From Amylostereum areolatum (Eukaryota; Basidiomycota; Agaricomycetes; Russulales; Stereaceae), in the NCBI GenBank assembly GCA_012932865.1, contig SAXG01000058.1, positions 275,783 through 304,341 of the forward strand: 28,559 nucleotides of DNA, in the 5' to 3' direction. The notes below the pieces were generated by a model. The model saw only the letters and a program-made list of their open reading frames with translations, made no database searches and was not told where the DNA came from. Positions 18,942 to 28,346 of this stretch are shown here, piece after piece. The translations under genes were made by a program, and so were the position numbers. The stretch's first letter is position 1; each line of letters begins with the position of its first letter.

Positions 18942-21900
18942 AAGACGCGCTTTCGCCTGGAGCGCGATGTCATCTGCAAGGGTAGATGCGAGAAAATCGT
19001 CAAAGGAGATGCCGAGGGAACGCACAGGGCGGGGGCGTTTGGATGGCGTTTGTGGAAGGCGTCGATCATGTCGGTGACCTTTGAGAGCGAGGAGCGAGGG
19101 AGCCAGGTATTCTCGGAGTCAGGATAGCCTGCCCACTTGACGAGGTATTGTATGCCTTTCTTGTTGCGGGTCGGCTTCGAGTCGATGATGTCTTCAACGT
19201 CATATTCTTCTTCGTCATCAACGAGGTCAGGCGGCGGTTGTTCATAGTTTGGACCATGTGCCGTTGTCTCCTTGTACGCGGTGAGCAGCGAAGCATGGAA
19301 GACTGGGTGGATTCTCCACGTCTTCGGCAGCTTCAGGCGGTAGTTCACTGGGCTAATGACGTCAACGATCTCGAAGGGTCCAAATCGTTTGGCAGCAAGC
19401 TTAGCTTTCGGCCTCGTCGTCTTCAGGTTTTTGCCTTCGAGCCAGACTTGTCTCCAATGGCGAACAGTGTCGATTTGCTGATCGTGTCACCATTGTAGTG
19501 CTTCATTAAGTCGATGCGAGGGCAAGGCTGGCTTGATCTCTGTCGGACTTCTTCAAGTTGACGGAGGCGTTCTTCAACTGCAGGGACCTTTGAGGACGGG
19601 TTTACGGATGGGTACATCTTGGGGAGGAAGCCGTAGAGGACTTCAAAGGGAGCCTTTCCAGTAGCTGCATGGGTGCGAGAGTTGTGAGAAAACTCGAAGA
19701 AGGGCAACCACTTCACCCAGTCGTCTTGACGGTAGTTGCAGAATACTCGCAGAAACTGCTCGAGGTTCTGGTTCTCGCGTTCGGTTTGGCCGTCTGTCTG
19801 TGGGTGATACGCTGTGCTGAGGGCGGACTTGATCCCGAGCTTCTCGTTGAGTGTACGCATCACCTGTCCAGCAAATTGGGGTCCACGATCCGAGATGATC
19901 TTGTCTGCTAAGCCGTAGTGTCGGTATACCTTATCGAAGAGAATGTCGGCCGTGCCATCGCTGGTGATCTTCGTTGTACATGGGGTGGTAACCACCATCT
20001 TGGTGAGGCGATCGACCACGACATTGACGGCGTTATAGCCTTCGCAGTCAGGGAGTTCGACGATGAAGTCGGTGGAGATGACGCCAAATGGTCGATCGGG
20101 TACTTCGTTTGGGATCATGTCGACGTGGGGTCGGCTGCTCTGTGTCTTCGTCGACTGGCAGGTTGCGCATCCTGCTACAAAGTCGCGGACAAAGACAGAC
20201 ATGCCAGGCCACCAATATTCACGACTCACAAGCTCGTAAGTCTTGAAGCGACCGGGGTGTCCAGCCAGGGGCGATTCATGGTACATTTTGACAATGTCGC
20301 GTCGCAACTCGTCATCGCAGGGACGTATACCTTTCCTCTAAACAGGACCAGGCCTTCTTCGTAGTTCCACTCTTGAAGGTTCTTGACGAGTGTACGTGGT
20401 CCGTTTCGTAAGATGGCGTCCAGGGCTTGAACGACCTCGATGTCCTTGGTTTTGCAGTCGCGGATACGTCGTCGGAGTTCGACATCACCGAGGGAGGTTA
20501 CTGCTCCTGGCCTTGTTGCGCGTACTTGGAAGTACTTGGGGTCAAGCAATACGCGTTCCTTGTTGTCGTTTTCAACACCATCCTTGTGATCGGGTCGTCG
20601 AGACATTGGATGGGCGGTGGGAAATTCCTGGTTTATGAACGAGCGAGAAGTCAAATCGAGTGAGGAATAGAGCCCAACGTGCCTGTCGGCGGCTCAGCTT
20701 CTGTGCCGTCTTGAAGTGCTCCAGGTTCTTGTGATCTGTCCAGATTTCGACGGTGTCGGGGGCGCCTTCGAGGTAGTGGCGCCAGGCTTCAAGCGCACGG
20801 ATGATCGCAAGCAGCTCCTTGTCGTAGATGTCGTAGTTCCGTTCCGGTTCCGATAGGGCCTTGGACAGATACGCCACTGGATGCCAGTGACCGTCGTCGC
20901 CTTTCTGCGAGAGTATACCTCCAGTAGCAAAGTCCGAGGCATCGACTTCAACGAGGTAAGGCTTCTTTGGGTCAGGCATGACAAGACGGGGGAGGAAGTA
21001 AACGCAGCTTTCAGTGCGTCAAACGCAGTTTGGCAGTCCGTCGACCAGTCCCATGTGCAGTCCTTCTTTGTCAGATCAAATAGGGGCCGTGCAACCTTGG
21101 AGAAGTCCTTGATGAAACGTCGGTAGAAGTTGCCAAAGCCGAGGAAGGATTGCACATCTTTGACCGTTCGTGGTGTCGGCCAGTCCTGAATACCTGCTAC
21201 CTTGACGGGGTCCATAGCGATCTTGTCGTGCGAGATGATGAGTCCGAGGTATTCGACAGAGTCTTGCTCAAAGACGCATTTCTCCGGTTTGAGGAAGAGG
21301 TCGTTGTCTTGCAAACGCTGCAGAACCTGCCGCACTATGGCACGGTGTTCGTCCATGGTGCGAGTGAACACCAAGATGTCGTCCATGTAGATGATGACCT
21401 TGCCCGAGTCGATGAGATCCTTGAACAGTTCATTCATCATTGCCTGAAATGTCGCAGGGGAGTTCATAAGCCCAAAAACATCACCGTAGGTTCGAAGAGA
21501 CCGCGATTCGTCTTGAACGCAGCCTTCCACTCGTCGCCTTCCTTGATGCGGACATTGTTGTAGCCCCAGCGAACATCCATCTTGGAGAAGATTTTGCACC
21601 TTTGAGGCGGTCGACAATTTCAGAGATCAGTGGCAAGGGGTATTCATTCTTGACAGTGCCCTTGTTTAATTCTCGATAGTCCTGTACGGGACGCAGCTTT
21701 CCATCCTTTTTCTTCACAAAGAAGAACGGACTCGCCTGAGGTGACTTCGATGGGCGGATATAGCCCTTCTTCAGGTGGTCATCGAGGAAGGTGTCGAGTT
21801 CGATCTGCTCGGAAGGTGAGAGGGGGTAGATCTTGCACGGTTTGGGTTCAAAGCCGTCTTTCATGTCGATAGCATGGTCCCATGGTCGTCGGTCAGGAAG

Positions 21901-22938
21901 TCGCTCGGAGGTTTTCTTGTCGAATACAGGCGCAAAGTCGCGGTACGGCGGGGGGACTAAGTCTTCAAAGGTTTGCGGGCGTGCGTTCTTTTGAATGCTC
22001 TGCAAGCTCCTGCGCTTTTGTAAAGCCCGCGCGGATGGGTATTGCATCTGGATTAGGACCATCGGTTTCAGGGAGGATTCCGGCGCGGCGTAGTCCATTG
22101 ATCTCCCAGTCTCGGAATACCATGGGCCGCTCGTCGTCGTCTTCAGTGAAGAGTCGTGCGGGTAGAGGGGAGCGATGGACCGTGCGGACGCGAACACCTT
22201 TGACTCTGCGTGCAGGAATAACATAAGTGGGGACTGGGGTCCAGGACACATATGTCGGCTCTGGGAAGGGATCGTCCACGACGAGAGGTGTCCTCGGGGT
22301 TTTACCTGCTTCAACCTTACGCTGTGATTGGACCGATGATGGTTTCCGTGGCTTGGTTGCGAGGTTCGTCACAGGAGGTTTGGACAGAGTGCACGAGGGA
22401 GGGCAGCGGAGCATGTCAACACGGTCTCGTTGCCAGTCTATGGTGGGATTGTGCTCGTCGAGCCAGTCTGTTCCAAGGATCATGTCATGATCGCCGATGT
22501 CGGTGATGAAGAACTCAGCTTCTTCCTCATGGTACGCCTTGAATCTTGCGAGTATATCCGGATCCGCTGGGTCGTTGTGTCGCGTACCCAGCCCATGACG
22601 TTCTCGGTGCCATCCACATTACGCACGGGGAACGGGTTTTCTAGTTTTCTTGTGGTGAGCTTCTTGCGTTCAACGAAGCTTCGGTTCAGGATAATTCCTT
22701 CTGCGCCGCTATCAAGCAGCGCGTCTGCGTCGATTTCTCTTTTGGTAACTCGTCCGATCAGCTTGACTTTGAGCGTGATCGATGGTGTTTGCCTGTTCTT
22801 GGTGACAGTAGACAGATACAAACACGGGGGATACGATTGCTCACAGGTATGCATGGATGATAATACAGCGAAACGATTCGACGATGATACCAAAAGTCCT
22901 TTGCCTCCACCAGACGACGCGACTGGGGGGCGTTTCAA
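18929..22938 (-). CDS. pol: Pol polyprotein of E2: protease, RT, RNase H, integrase, chromodomain
   Basis: Reading down the minus strand: protease [20 protein letters not shown] (about 22670-22730); RT with [18 protein letters not shown] (about 21710-21760), [20 protein letters not shown] and [11 protein letters not shown] (about 21375-21405); RNase H with [14 protein letters not shown] and [19 protein letters not shown] (about 20770-20960); integrase with the zinc motif H..H..C..C (about 20150-20290, ending [10 protein letters not shown]), catalytic [19 protein letters not shown] and [10 protein letters not shown]; then a chromodomain [20 protein letters not shown] and [13 protein letters not shown] (about 19075-19200), which directs integration to chromatin marks. 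Frame breaks of one base lie near 20320, 20600, 20981, 21474, 21592 and 22480-22940. Domain content is complete for a chromovirus. Confidence 0.93.
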
Positions 22939-24160
22939 AAATCCTGCGATTCCAGGATGTCCTTCAACAGCGCTACTGCCTGCTCCTTGCCTTCCGCGTC
23001 CAGATCCTTCAGCTGGCGAGTGATCGCCGCGATGGTTTTGGATGGGTCGGGAGCTGCTTTCGCAGTGGACGGAGCCGTGTTCGTCGGCAGGGGAGGGGCC
23101 TTGGACCCAGTCTCTACTGCGCCCACCCGTCGCGCGTCGAGTCGCGGTTGGGGCAGTCGCGAGAGACGTGACCGGCTTGTCGACACATGAAGCACTTGCC
23201 TTCGCGCATCATCTTTGCGCGCTCGTCGTCCGTCAGCTTTGCAGGGCGGGTCGAGGTGTTGGTGAAGGCGCCGACTCGGCGCGACGAGGAGTCGTTGGTC
23301 GAACCGTTCGAGGTGAGCGCGACAGCCCCCTTGGACTGACTGCTCTTCCTCTCCGGGTTCTCTTCGAGCCACTGGTGGTTGATGCGGCGGGCGCGCTCCT
23401 TCCACTCCGCGAGCTTGGTGGGGAACGGGTACGACGGGCCACCTGCTTGCCGAGGTCACGCTGAAGTCCCTTCTTGAAAAAGTGGATTAGCGCCTCGTCG
23501 TCGTACGCTGACATGGTTGCCAGCATCTCAAACTCGGTGATAAAGTCAGTGACGTCCCGGGTGGTCATTGCGAGCTCGTTGATCTTACGCTGAGCCTCTA
23601 TCTTCGGATCGACGGGCACGAAGTCTTTGCCAAACCTCTCGAAGAGCTCTTTGTAGGAGCTATAGTGGAGTGGGGGGCGTGGGGTCGAGGGTGTCGGCGT
23701 CTTCCTTCTCGTCTTCGTCGGCGAAGAGTTCCATGCGGCGATGCGTGGCCCAGGCTTTCGCCGTGTCGTCCTCCATCAGGCTGAGGAGGAGCATCATCTT
23801 GGCGTCATCTGTGGCATAAACATCCTTGTTAACGCGCAGGAACATGCGGAGCTCGAGGGAGAACCGGAGGGTGTCGCGTCTATCGCCTTTGAATGGCTTT
23901 GGCTTGGGGCCGATCTCCCGCTTGGAGACGGCAGGTTTGGATTCGGCGTCGGACATCTTGTCGAAGGGGAGGGGGACGGTGAGGGATTGGGCGAGTTCTT
24001 GATCAAGGCGGCGTAGGTTTCTCGTCGCGTTCTTCTGCTTCTTCAACTTCGTCCTCAACTTGTTTTGCGACAAGGAAGTCGGCGGGGGTGAGGAATTGCT
24101 GGTTATGATGCCACGACCAGTGATCTTGGACGGGACTGAACGAAGTGGGCTGCCACTCAA
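22935..24160 (-). CDS. gag: Gag of E2
   Basis: The capsid part starts near KMSDAESKPAVSKREIG (about 23945) and includes FKGDRRDTLRFSLELRMFLR, AKMMLLLSLMEDDTAKAWAT, YKELFERFG and ITEFEMLATMSAYDDEALIH. The nucleocapsid zinc knuckle is CFMCRQAGHVSRDC (CX2CX4HX4C, about 23165-23205). A further Ala-rich helical stretch (AITRQLKDLDAEGKEQAVAL, about 22965-23030) links to protease. The frame breaks at a run of six C (23672-23677 on the plus strand as G), near 23437 and near 23114. The upstream end runs without a clear stop into pre-gag block 2, so Gag may carry that block as its N-terminus. Confidence 0.85.
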
Positions 24161-24548
24161 CTACTGATCGTCCTGGGGTTCCGTTCTTGTTCCGTCTATA
24201 GGCGTACCACTTCCCAGTTGTGTCGTTGTGGTTGATCCCTTCTGGGACTTCGATTACAGTACGTCGACGGGGTGGGGGCGAGTTGGTCGGAGGGGGGTTC
24301 AGGAAGCGCTGTAGAACGTCCGCAGCGGTGGCAAAATCCGATTCTTCGACGTAGGGTTGTTCGTCGCGGTCGTCGAAGTACCAGTCTCGACGTTGCCGGT
24401 TTGGTTCGTCGTGCAGCCAACGTACGGATTCCTTAGTCTGCTGCGAGGTGAGGTAGGATATAGTATTCTTCGGGACAGTAGTCTCGAAAGACGCCTGGGG
24501 GAAGGTTCGGGGTGGGGGACGAGGGGCTGTGGAGGACGTGATGATGGT
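24010..24548 (-). CDS. Second pre-gag block of E2, probably joined to Gag
   Basis: After the TAG of the first frame (24549-24551) a long minus-strand frame reads RRDWYFDDRDEQPYVEESDF, a Pro-rich spacer, a GKWYAYRRNG/VVEWQPTSF pair, DHWSWHHNQQFLTPADFLVA and then an acidic-basic tail QVEDEVEEAEERDE. It closes near 24020 in one frame, while the overlapping frame continues as NLRRLDQELAQSLTV into Gag. One missing base would make the block the N-terminal part of Gag. E1 and E3 carry the same block in the same place. No known domain is recognised. Confidence 0.6.
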
Positions 24549-25166
24549 CTAGAAGAAGTCCGCCGCGATGGGGCGACGGCCGAGGAGTTTCTTGGTGAGG
24601 TAGCCGGCTTTTACTGCCTGGCGGATCTTATGTTCGTGGTGGCGGCGACGAAGGGTCTTACCCTTGATGGTGGGACGGAGGACTGGTGGCGGGGTGGTGG
24701 ATTCGGGGGTCCGGCGGTTAAACTGGGAGACGGAGGTGAAACTGGTTTGGAGGATCGGGTTGGGGGCGTCTTGGATGAGGTATGTGTGGTAGGTGGGGGC
24801 GTGGAGGGTGAATTCAAGGCGTTCGAGATCTACGTTGATGCACGTAGTGATCCGGACGTATAGGGCGAGGACGACAGTACCGTGATCCTTGTGCCACCTC
24901 CACTCGAAGATGCGGAAGTTGACCGTGCGCGGTCCAGGGATCTTTCTTGCAGAGGTTCTGTACGGGGACGAGGCAGTTGACGGTGACGGCGTCGGACCAA
25001 GGGTAGGGGAGTGGTGCGTCGTCGGGGGGTGATCGGCTTTCCGTTGAACGGGAGGAAGACCGGTGCGTTCGGGAGGTCCGTGGTGGGAGTTTTTAACGTC
25101 GTAGAGACGGCGGCAGAGGTAGATGGAGAGAGGGGTGCGAGGTAGGCGTAGGGGTAGACTGTCCAG
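24549..25166 (-). CDS. First pre-gag open frame of E2 (unknown function)
   Basis: The frame starts close to or at the LTR edge and ends with TAG at 24549-24551 right before block 2. Two minus-strand frames must be joined near 24950. Motifs in order: a Pro/Thr-rich start, LCKKDPWTAHG, FRIFEWRWHKDHG, LALYVRITTCINVDLERLEF, TLHAPTYHTYL, TPESTTPPPVLRP, HHEHKIRQAVKAGYLTKKLL and RRPIAADFF. It matches the E3 frame (4518-5241) across its whole length and is therefore under shared constraint or shared descent. No ATG is visible at the 5' end, so it may start at a non-ATG codon, be reached by splicing from the LTR, or be affected by an indel. Function is unknown. Confidence 0.6.
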   Translation of the reverse strand: MDSLPLRLPRTPLSIYLCRRLYDVKNSHHGPPERTGLPPVQRKADHPPTTHHSPTLGPTPSPSTASSPYRTSARKIPGPRTVNFRIFEWRWHKDHGTVVLALYVRITTCINVDLERLEFTLHAPTYHTYLIQDAPNPILQTSFTSVSQFNRRTPESTTPPPVLRPTIKGKTLRRRHHEHKIRQAVKAGYLTKKLLGRRPIAADFF

Positions 25167-25167
25167 G

Positions 25168-25586
25168 TGTCAGAAACGCAGTTTATGAGACCGATGAACC
25201 GCCTAAGTCGCGACGATGAGGAGCGGAGAAGAAAATAGATTCGAGAGTGCCGGGGTCTAGGGTAGTGCAACGTGCGCTACAGTACCGTATGACGAGATGG
25301 ACAGTCTAGGGAAAAGGGAAGAGAAACACTGTCCTTATATACAAGTGGGAACGATGGTGCGATGCGATGCGATAGTGGTGCGAGCGGGGGGAACAATAGG
25401 AAAGGAGTCATGGGGCGGAGGACGAAGGTCCGGAGCAGTGATGTCATAGATAAGGATGCGGAACCCCGCTCGGAAGTCCGGGCAATGACGTCGTTGAAGC
25501 ATGTGATGCAAGGGAAAGTCATGTGCCGTGACACGTCGCGTGTACGAGGTCTGCAAACGAAGAGAGAAATGGAGCGATCCGTGACA
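25168..25586 (-). repeat. 5' LTR of E2
   Basis: 419 bp, the promoter-bearing copy for minus-strand transcription, with TATATAAGG at about 25333-25341. The bases inside the element next to it read CCTGGACAGTCTACC on the minus strand. I could not match them to a known tRNA primer, so self-priming or an unusual primer is possible. Confidence 0.97.
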
Positions 25587-25591
25587 CCTCA
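25587..25591. repeat. Right copy of target site duplication CCTCA
   Basis: Second copy of the duplication at 18504-18508. Removing one copy with the element restores the reading frame of the interrupted gene. Confidence 0.95.
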
Positions 25592-26441
25592 CGGGTCGAT
25601 GCGGATGGGGTGGACCAACGTAGAAGGAGCCCCGGAGATCTTTGTCCCGGAGGATTTTAGGCCTTTTCTCCTTGTGAACGGCGAGAAGGTCTACGACACT
25701 ATCAAGGATCCTGAAAAGATGTCCTGGGACAGTCCAGCGTGCTTTGCCGCGTTGGACAAGAACCGCAGACCCCTTACGCATGTTGCGATACCAAGGAAAG
25801 CAGCACGACGAGCCCTGCAAGCCTGTTGCGCTCAATCGTCGCTACTGGCATCCTCACGGCAGCCACGTCAATACCATCCTATCAAGACGCCTAAACCGCC
25901 CGCACCCCAGGTGGATCCACCCCTTCCCGGGGGCCTGCCAGCTACGACCACCGGAGTACGTCCTGCCCCTCCTCGTACGAATATAGGTGCACCGACCCTC
26001 CCCCCTCCCGTTGTCGAGCTTCGCCAATGTTTGCACCGTGCTCCTACCACGGATGAAGGTCCTGTACATCCCAAGGTAGGACCGCCGAAGAAGGCCCGAC
26101 GTTTGGAGGTGACCGGACGGACACAGCGAGTAGAGAGCCCAGCAGCGTCCACGGGATTCGACGACCAGGACTACGTTGAAAATAGGGCTGCCGATGGAGA
26201 AGATTCTGATGAAGAGGCCCAACAACTCCCCAGACCTGTCATTGCGTCGCTCGACACCGCAAATATGATGACATCTGCCGACAACGACAACGACTCTGGA
26301 GATTTTCCTTGTCAAGCAGCTGGCCTGGCCCGCGGATACAAGACGAGTCAGGACCGGGATACAGAGCGTGGTGGAATCGGGTCTCCGGCGGTAACCAGAC
26401 CCTCATGGACCTTGTGGAGGTGGCGTTTAAGATGCCGGTGA
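25587..26441 (+). CDS. Continuation of the long unknown gene after E2
   Basis: The frame that stops at the left target site resumes here without a shift: SMRMGWTNVEGAPEIFVPED, then FRPFLLVNGEKVYDTI and MSWDSPACFAALDKNRR. From about 25760 the composition changes to a low-complexity Pro-rich tail (PPAPQVDPPLPGG), then basic (VGPPKKARRLEVTGRTQR) and acidic (AADGEDSDEEAQQL) stretches, typical of a nuclear, disordered region. An open frame of 359 codons appears to start inside the LTR at 25362, but that start is a chance fusion. Splicing after 26265 is unclear. The block has no known domain. Confidence 0.6.
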   Translation, partial: PHGSMRMGWTNVEGAPEIFVPEDFRPFLLVNGEKVYDTIKDPEKMSWDSPACFAALDKNRRPLTHVAIPRKAARRALQACCAQSSLLASSRQPRQYHPIKTPKPPAPQVDPPLPGGLPATTTGVRPAPPRTNIGAPTLPPPVVELRQCLHRAPTTDEGPVHPKVGPPKKARRLEVTGRTQRVESPAASTGFDDQDYVENRAADGEDSDEEAQQLPRPVIASLDTANMMTSADNDNDSGDFPCQAAGLARGYKTSQDRDTERGGIGSPAVTRPSWTLWRWRLRCR

Positions 26442-27300
26442 GCATCCTGTACGATCTTTCCGGCGTATTTCTCACCATGGTGTCGAGTAGGCAAGGAAGT
26501 CTGACGACGACTGTCCCGTCAGTGAGGATTTTGCCTTGTGGGTCCCCGACGACTTCCAATACCCATGGATTGAAGAAGGTTACCAGAAGATCGAGGCTAT
26601 CGCCCAGTTGCGTCGGTGGGTCGCGCAGCGCCCTTATCTGGATGACCTTGGGTACGCAGGCTTCGCACATCTCCACGCGTTTCTGCGTGTCATGGTGATT
26701 TACCACCACGACTTCGGGCACGTCAAACCCTTGGACACAACCCCACGGTCACCATGCAGAGCGCACACTGGGTCTGGGCCATTATGAAAGCAGGCCATGT
26801 CATGGACGATCCCGATCTTCGCTGGATTGAAGAGGAATGGGATATGTCTAAAGTTCCTGACCAAATGCCTGCGACTGTGGGCGTGGCCAGGAGTTGGTCC
26901 CATGGGGCGTCCAGGTACTGAGGAGGAGTACCTCCTTGGTTGCACGATGCCCCAACTTTCACCGGGCGGTCAAGTTGATCATGCAGGTTGAGGTGCATTT
27001 CTTCCGCCTTATCATCTCTATCGCGCGTCTGACGGACATCTTCCAGTCTAAAAAGCGCAGATCGACCTTTACATGAAGCATCGCCTTGCTCTGCATCCGG
27101 GAGATTTCGGATCCTGGGAGTATAGACAGGCTGGACTACCTCCCGATACCCACAGGAAGGCCAACGCCGTTCGGATGCTCATCACGAGTCTACTCAGGCT
27201 AGCTGGGCTCCGGGGGGGACCTTCGGCGGTGTAGAGCTTGTCGTGGAGTATCTGCTTCGCTCGGGGGCAGCTGCTCGGGACTGTTACTTGTCGTTAATCA
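26300..27300 (+). CDS. Downstream coding exons of the long unknown gene or a second gene
   Basis: Several exon-like pieces follow on the plus strand: GPGYRAWWNRVSGGNQTLMD and LVEVAFKM, an intron with GTGAGC...CTCAC...GAGTAG (about 26438-26490), then FALWVPDDFQYPWIEEGYQK, AQLRRWVAQRPYLDDLGYAG, FAHLHAFLRVMVIYHHDFGH, an intron of about 38 bp, HWVWAIMKAGHVMDDPDLRW, an intron near 26920-26990, VEVHFFRLIISIARLTDIFQ, and, after a one-base break in an A run (27050-27054), QIDLYMKHRLALHPGDFGSW and AVRMLITSLLRLAGLRGG. A run of seven G (27212-27218) then breaks the frame before GVELVVEYLLRSGAAARDCY. The pieces are helical and Trp/His-rich. I do not recognise a family. They could be the C-terminal domain of the interrupted protein. 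Confidence 0.5.
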
Positions 27301-28346
27301 AGCCGAACTGGAGTCGACATGGAGCGACTTAACAAGGTCAACTATAGACGACTCATGTCTTCGGAGGGCATTCCCCAGTGCGGTGGAAGTCCTTGGCAAG
27401 CTCGATGACGGATGGAGGCGCCTAGTCTCCGACATTCTCAAGGCACATCCTTCCCTCGAGCCACAACCCGGGCGTCGTGCGATGGAAAACGAGCTGAACG
27501 CCCCCGTCCATCTCCACGAGTGCCGTCCCATCCCTCCCTCCTCCGCCCCAAGCTCCTATACGGAGGGCGCCACCACTCCGGCTTCCACTTTCCGCACCAT
27601 CCGCCCCCAAACCAGTCGTCCCCAGGAAACAACGCACTCAACCAGGAACATCTGCGCGTGCTGCACTGCAGGTACCAAGCATACCCCCCCCCACCATCCA
27701 TGTCCTTGGCCCAGATCGCGCTTGCGGCCAAAGCTCCGGTCGAAGGTGGATCCAAAACAGGGCAATACTTTGTCGGACAGGCCGCGTTGTCCACCCAATT
27801 CACCGTCAATAGGCGGAAGGGCAGTGGCGGGAAGGTGGGACGGCCAGCTCCCCGGAGGACACAGCAGGTTTCACGAAAGCTGAACTGGCGGAAATGGAGG
27901 AAGACCCTGATGCGGACGAGGAAGAACCCCCTTGGAAGAACGCGCTGCAAGAGCTCCGCCACCTACCACTCCTTCTCCCGCCGAGAAGCAATTGGGACTT
28001 ATACAGGTGCGAGCTGACATTGTGGAATCGGATGGGGATGAGGATGAGGGGGGACTACGGGATGCAGGACCAGAGGGGGTGAATGGGGGCATAGTGGACG
28101 AGGTCCCCGGCCCAGTGGTGCGCCCCGGTAAACGGAAAGCGGCCCCTGTGCGTACTGGCCCACCGAAGAAAACGGAAGAAGGTTGCAGCCCCCAAAGACG
28201 AACCCTACTGGGCCTCCCCGAGGAAAGAAAGCTCCTGCCCGACAGGTGGCAACAGCGTCTCCTACAAGATAGGCACCAGATCAACCACAGAGGGTGTCAC
28301 CACTCGTTCGAAGGCAGGCCAACGGAGGAGGTGGGACAAGCTTTGA
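27300..28346 (+). CDS. C-terminal, disordered and nuclear-type segment of an unknown protein
   Basis: Plus-strand coding continues with LRRAFPSAVEVLGKLDDGWR and RLVSDILKAHPSLEPQPGRR, then a long Pro/Ser/Thr-rich stretch, an acidic patch AEMEEDPDADEEEPPW (about 27890-27940), a second acidic stretch ESDGDEDEGG (about 28025-28060), PGKRKAAPVRTGPP and a basic run RRKRKKVAAPKDEP (about 28165-28205) that looks like a nuclear localisation signal. It ends ...SKAGQRRRWDKL with TGA at 28344-28346. The pieces need frame changes near 27310, 27940 and 28165. Being joined to the segments upstream is likely but not proven. Confidence 0.45.

Larger units (their letters stand above)
18509..25586 (-). mobile_element. 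Complete Ty3/gypsy chromovirus E2
   Basis: A 7078 bp minus-strand element bounded by two LTRs (420 and 419 bp, TGTCA...TGACA) and flanked by CCTCA on both sides. Internal order on the minus strand is pre-gag frame 1, pre-gag block 2 joined to gag with zinc knuckle, protease, RT, RNase H, integrase with HHCC and DDE motifs, and a chromodomain, ending at a polypurine tract that touches the 3' LTR. The LTRs show no substitution, so insertion is recent. Even so the coding region has at least eight one-base frame breaks. This combination points to assembly indels. Confidence 0.97.

Noticed and set aside
24196..25270. Host gene captured between LTR and gag of E2
   Set aside because: Related blocks stand in the same position in E1 and E3, so they belong to the element lineage rather than to one capture event in E2.
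25362..25586. Apparent N-terminus of a 359-codon plus-strand protein inside the E2 LTR
   Set aside because: These 75 codons are LTR sequence, identical in the other LTR (18704 onward), and the LTR promoter points the other way. The true upstream exons lie left of E2.
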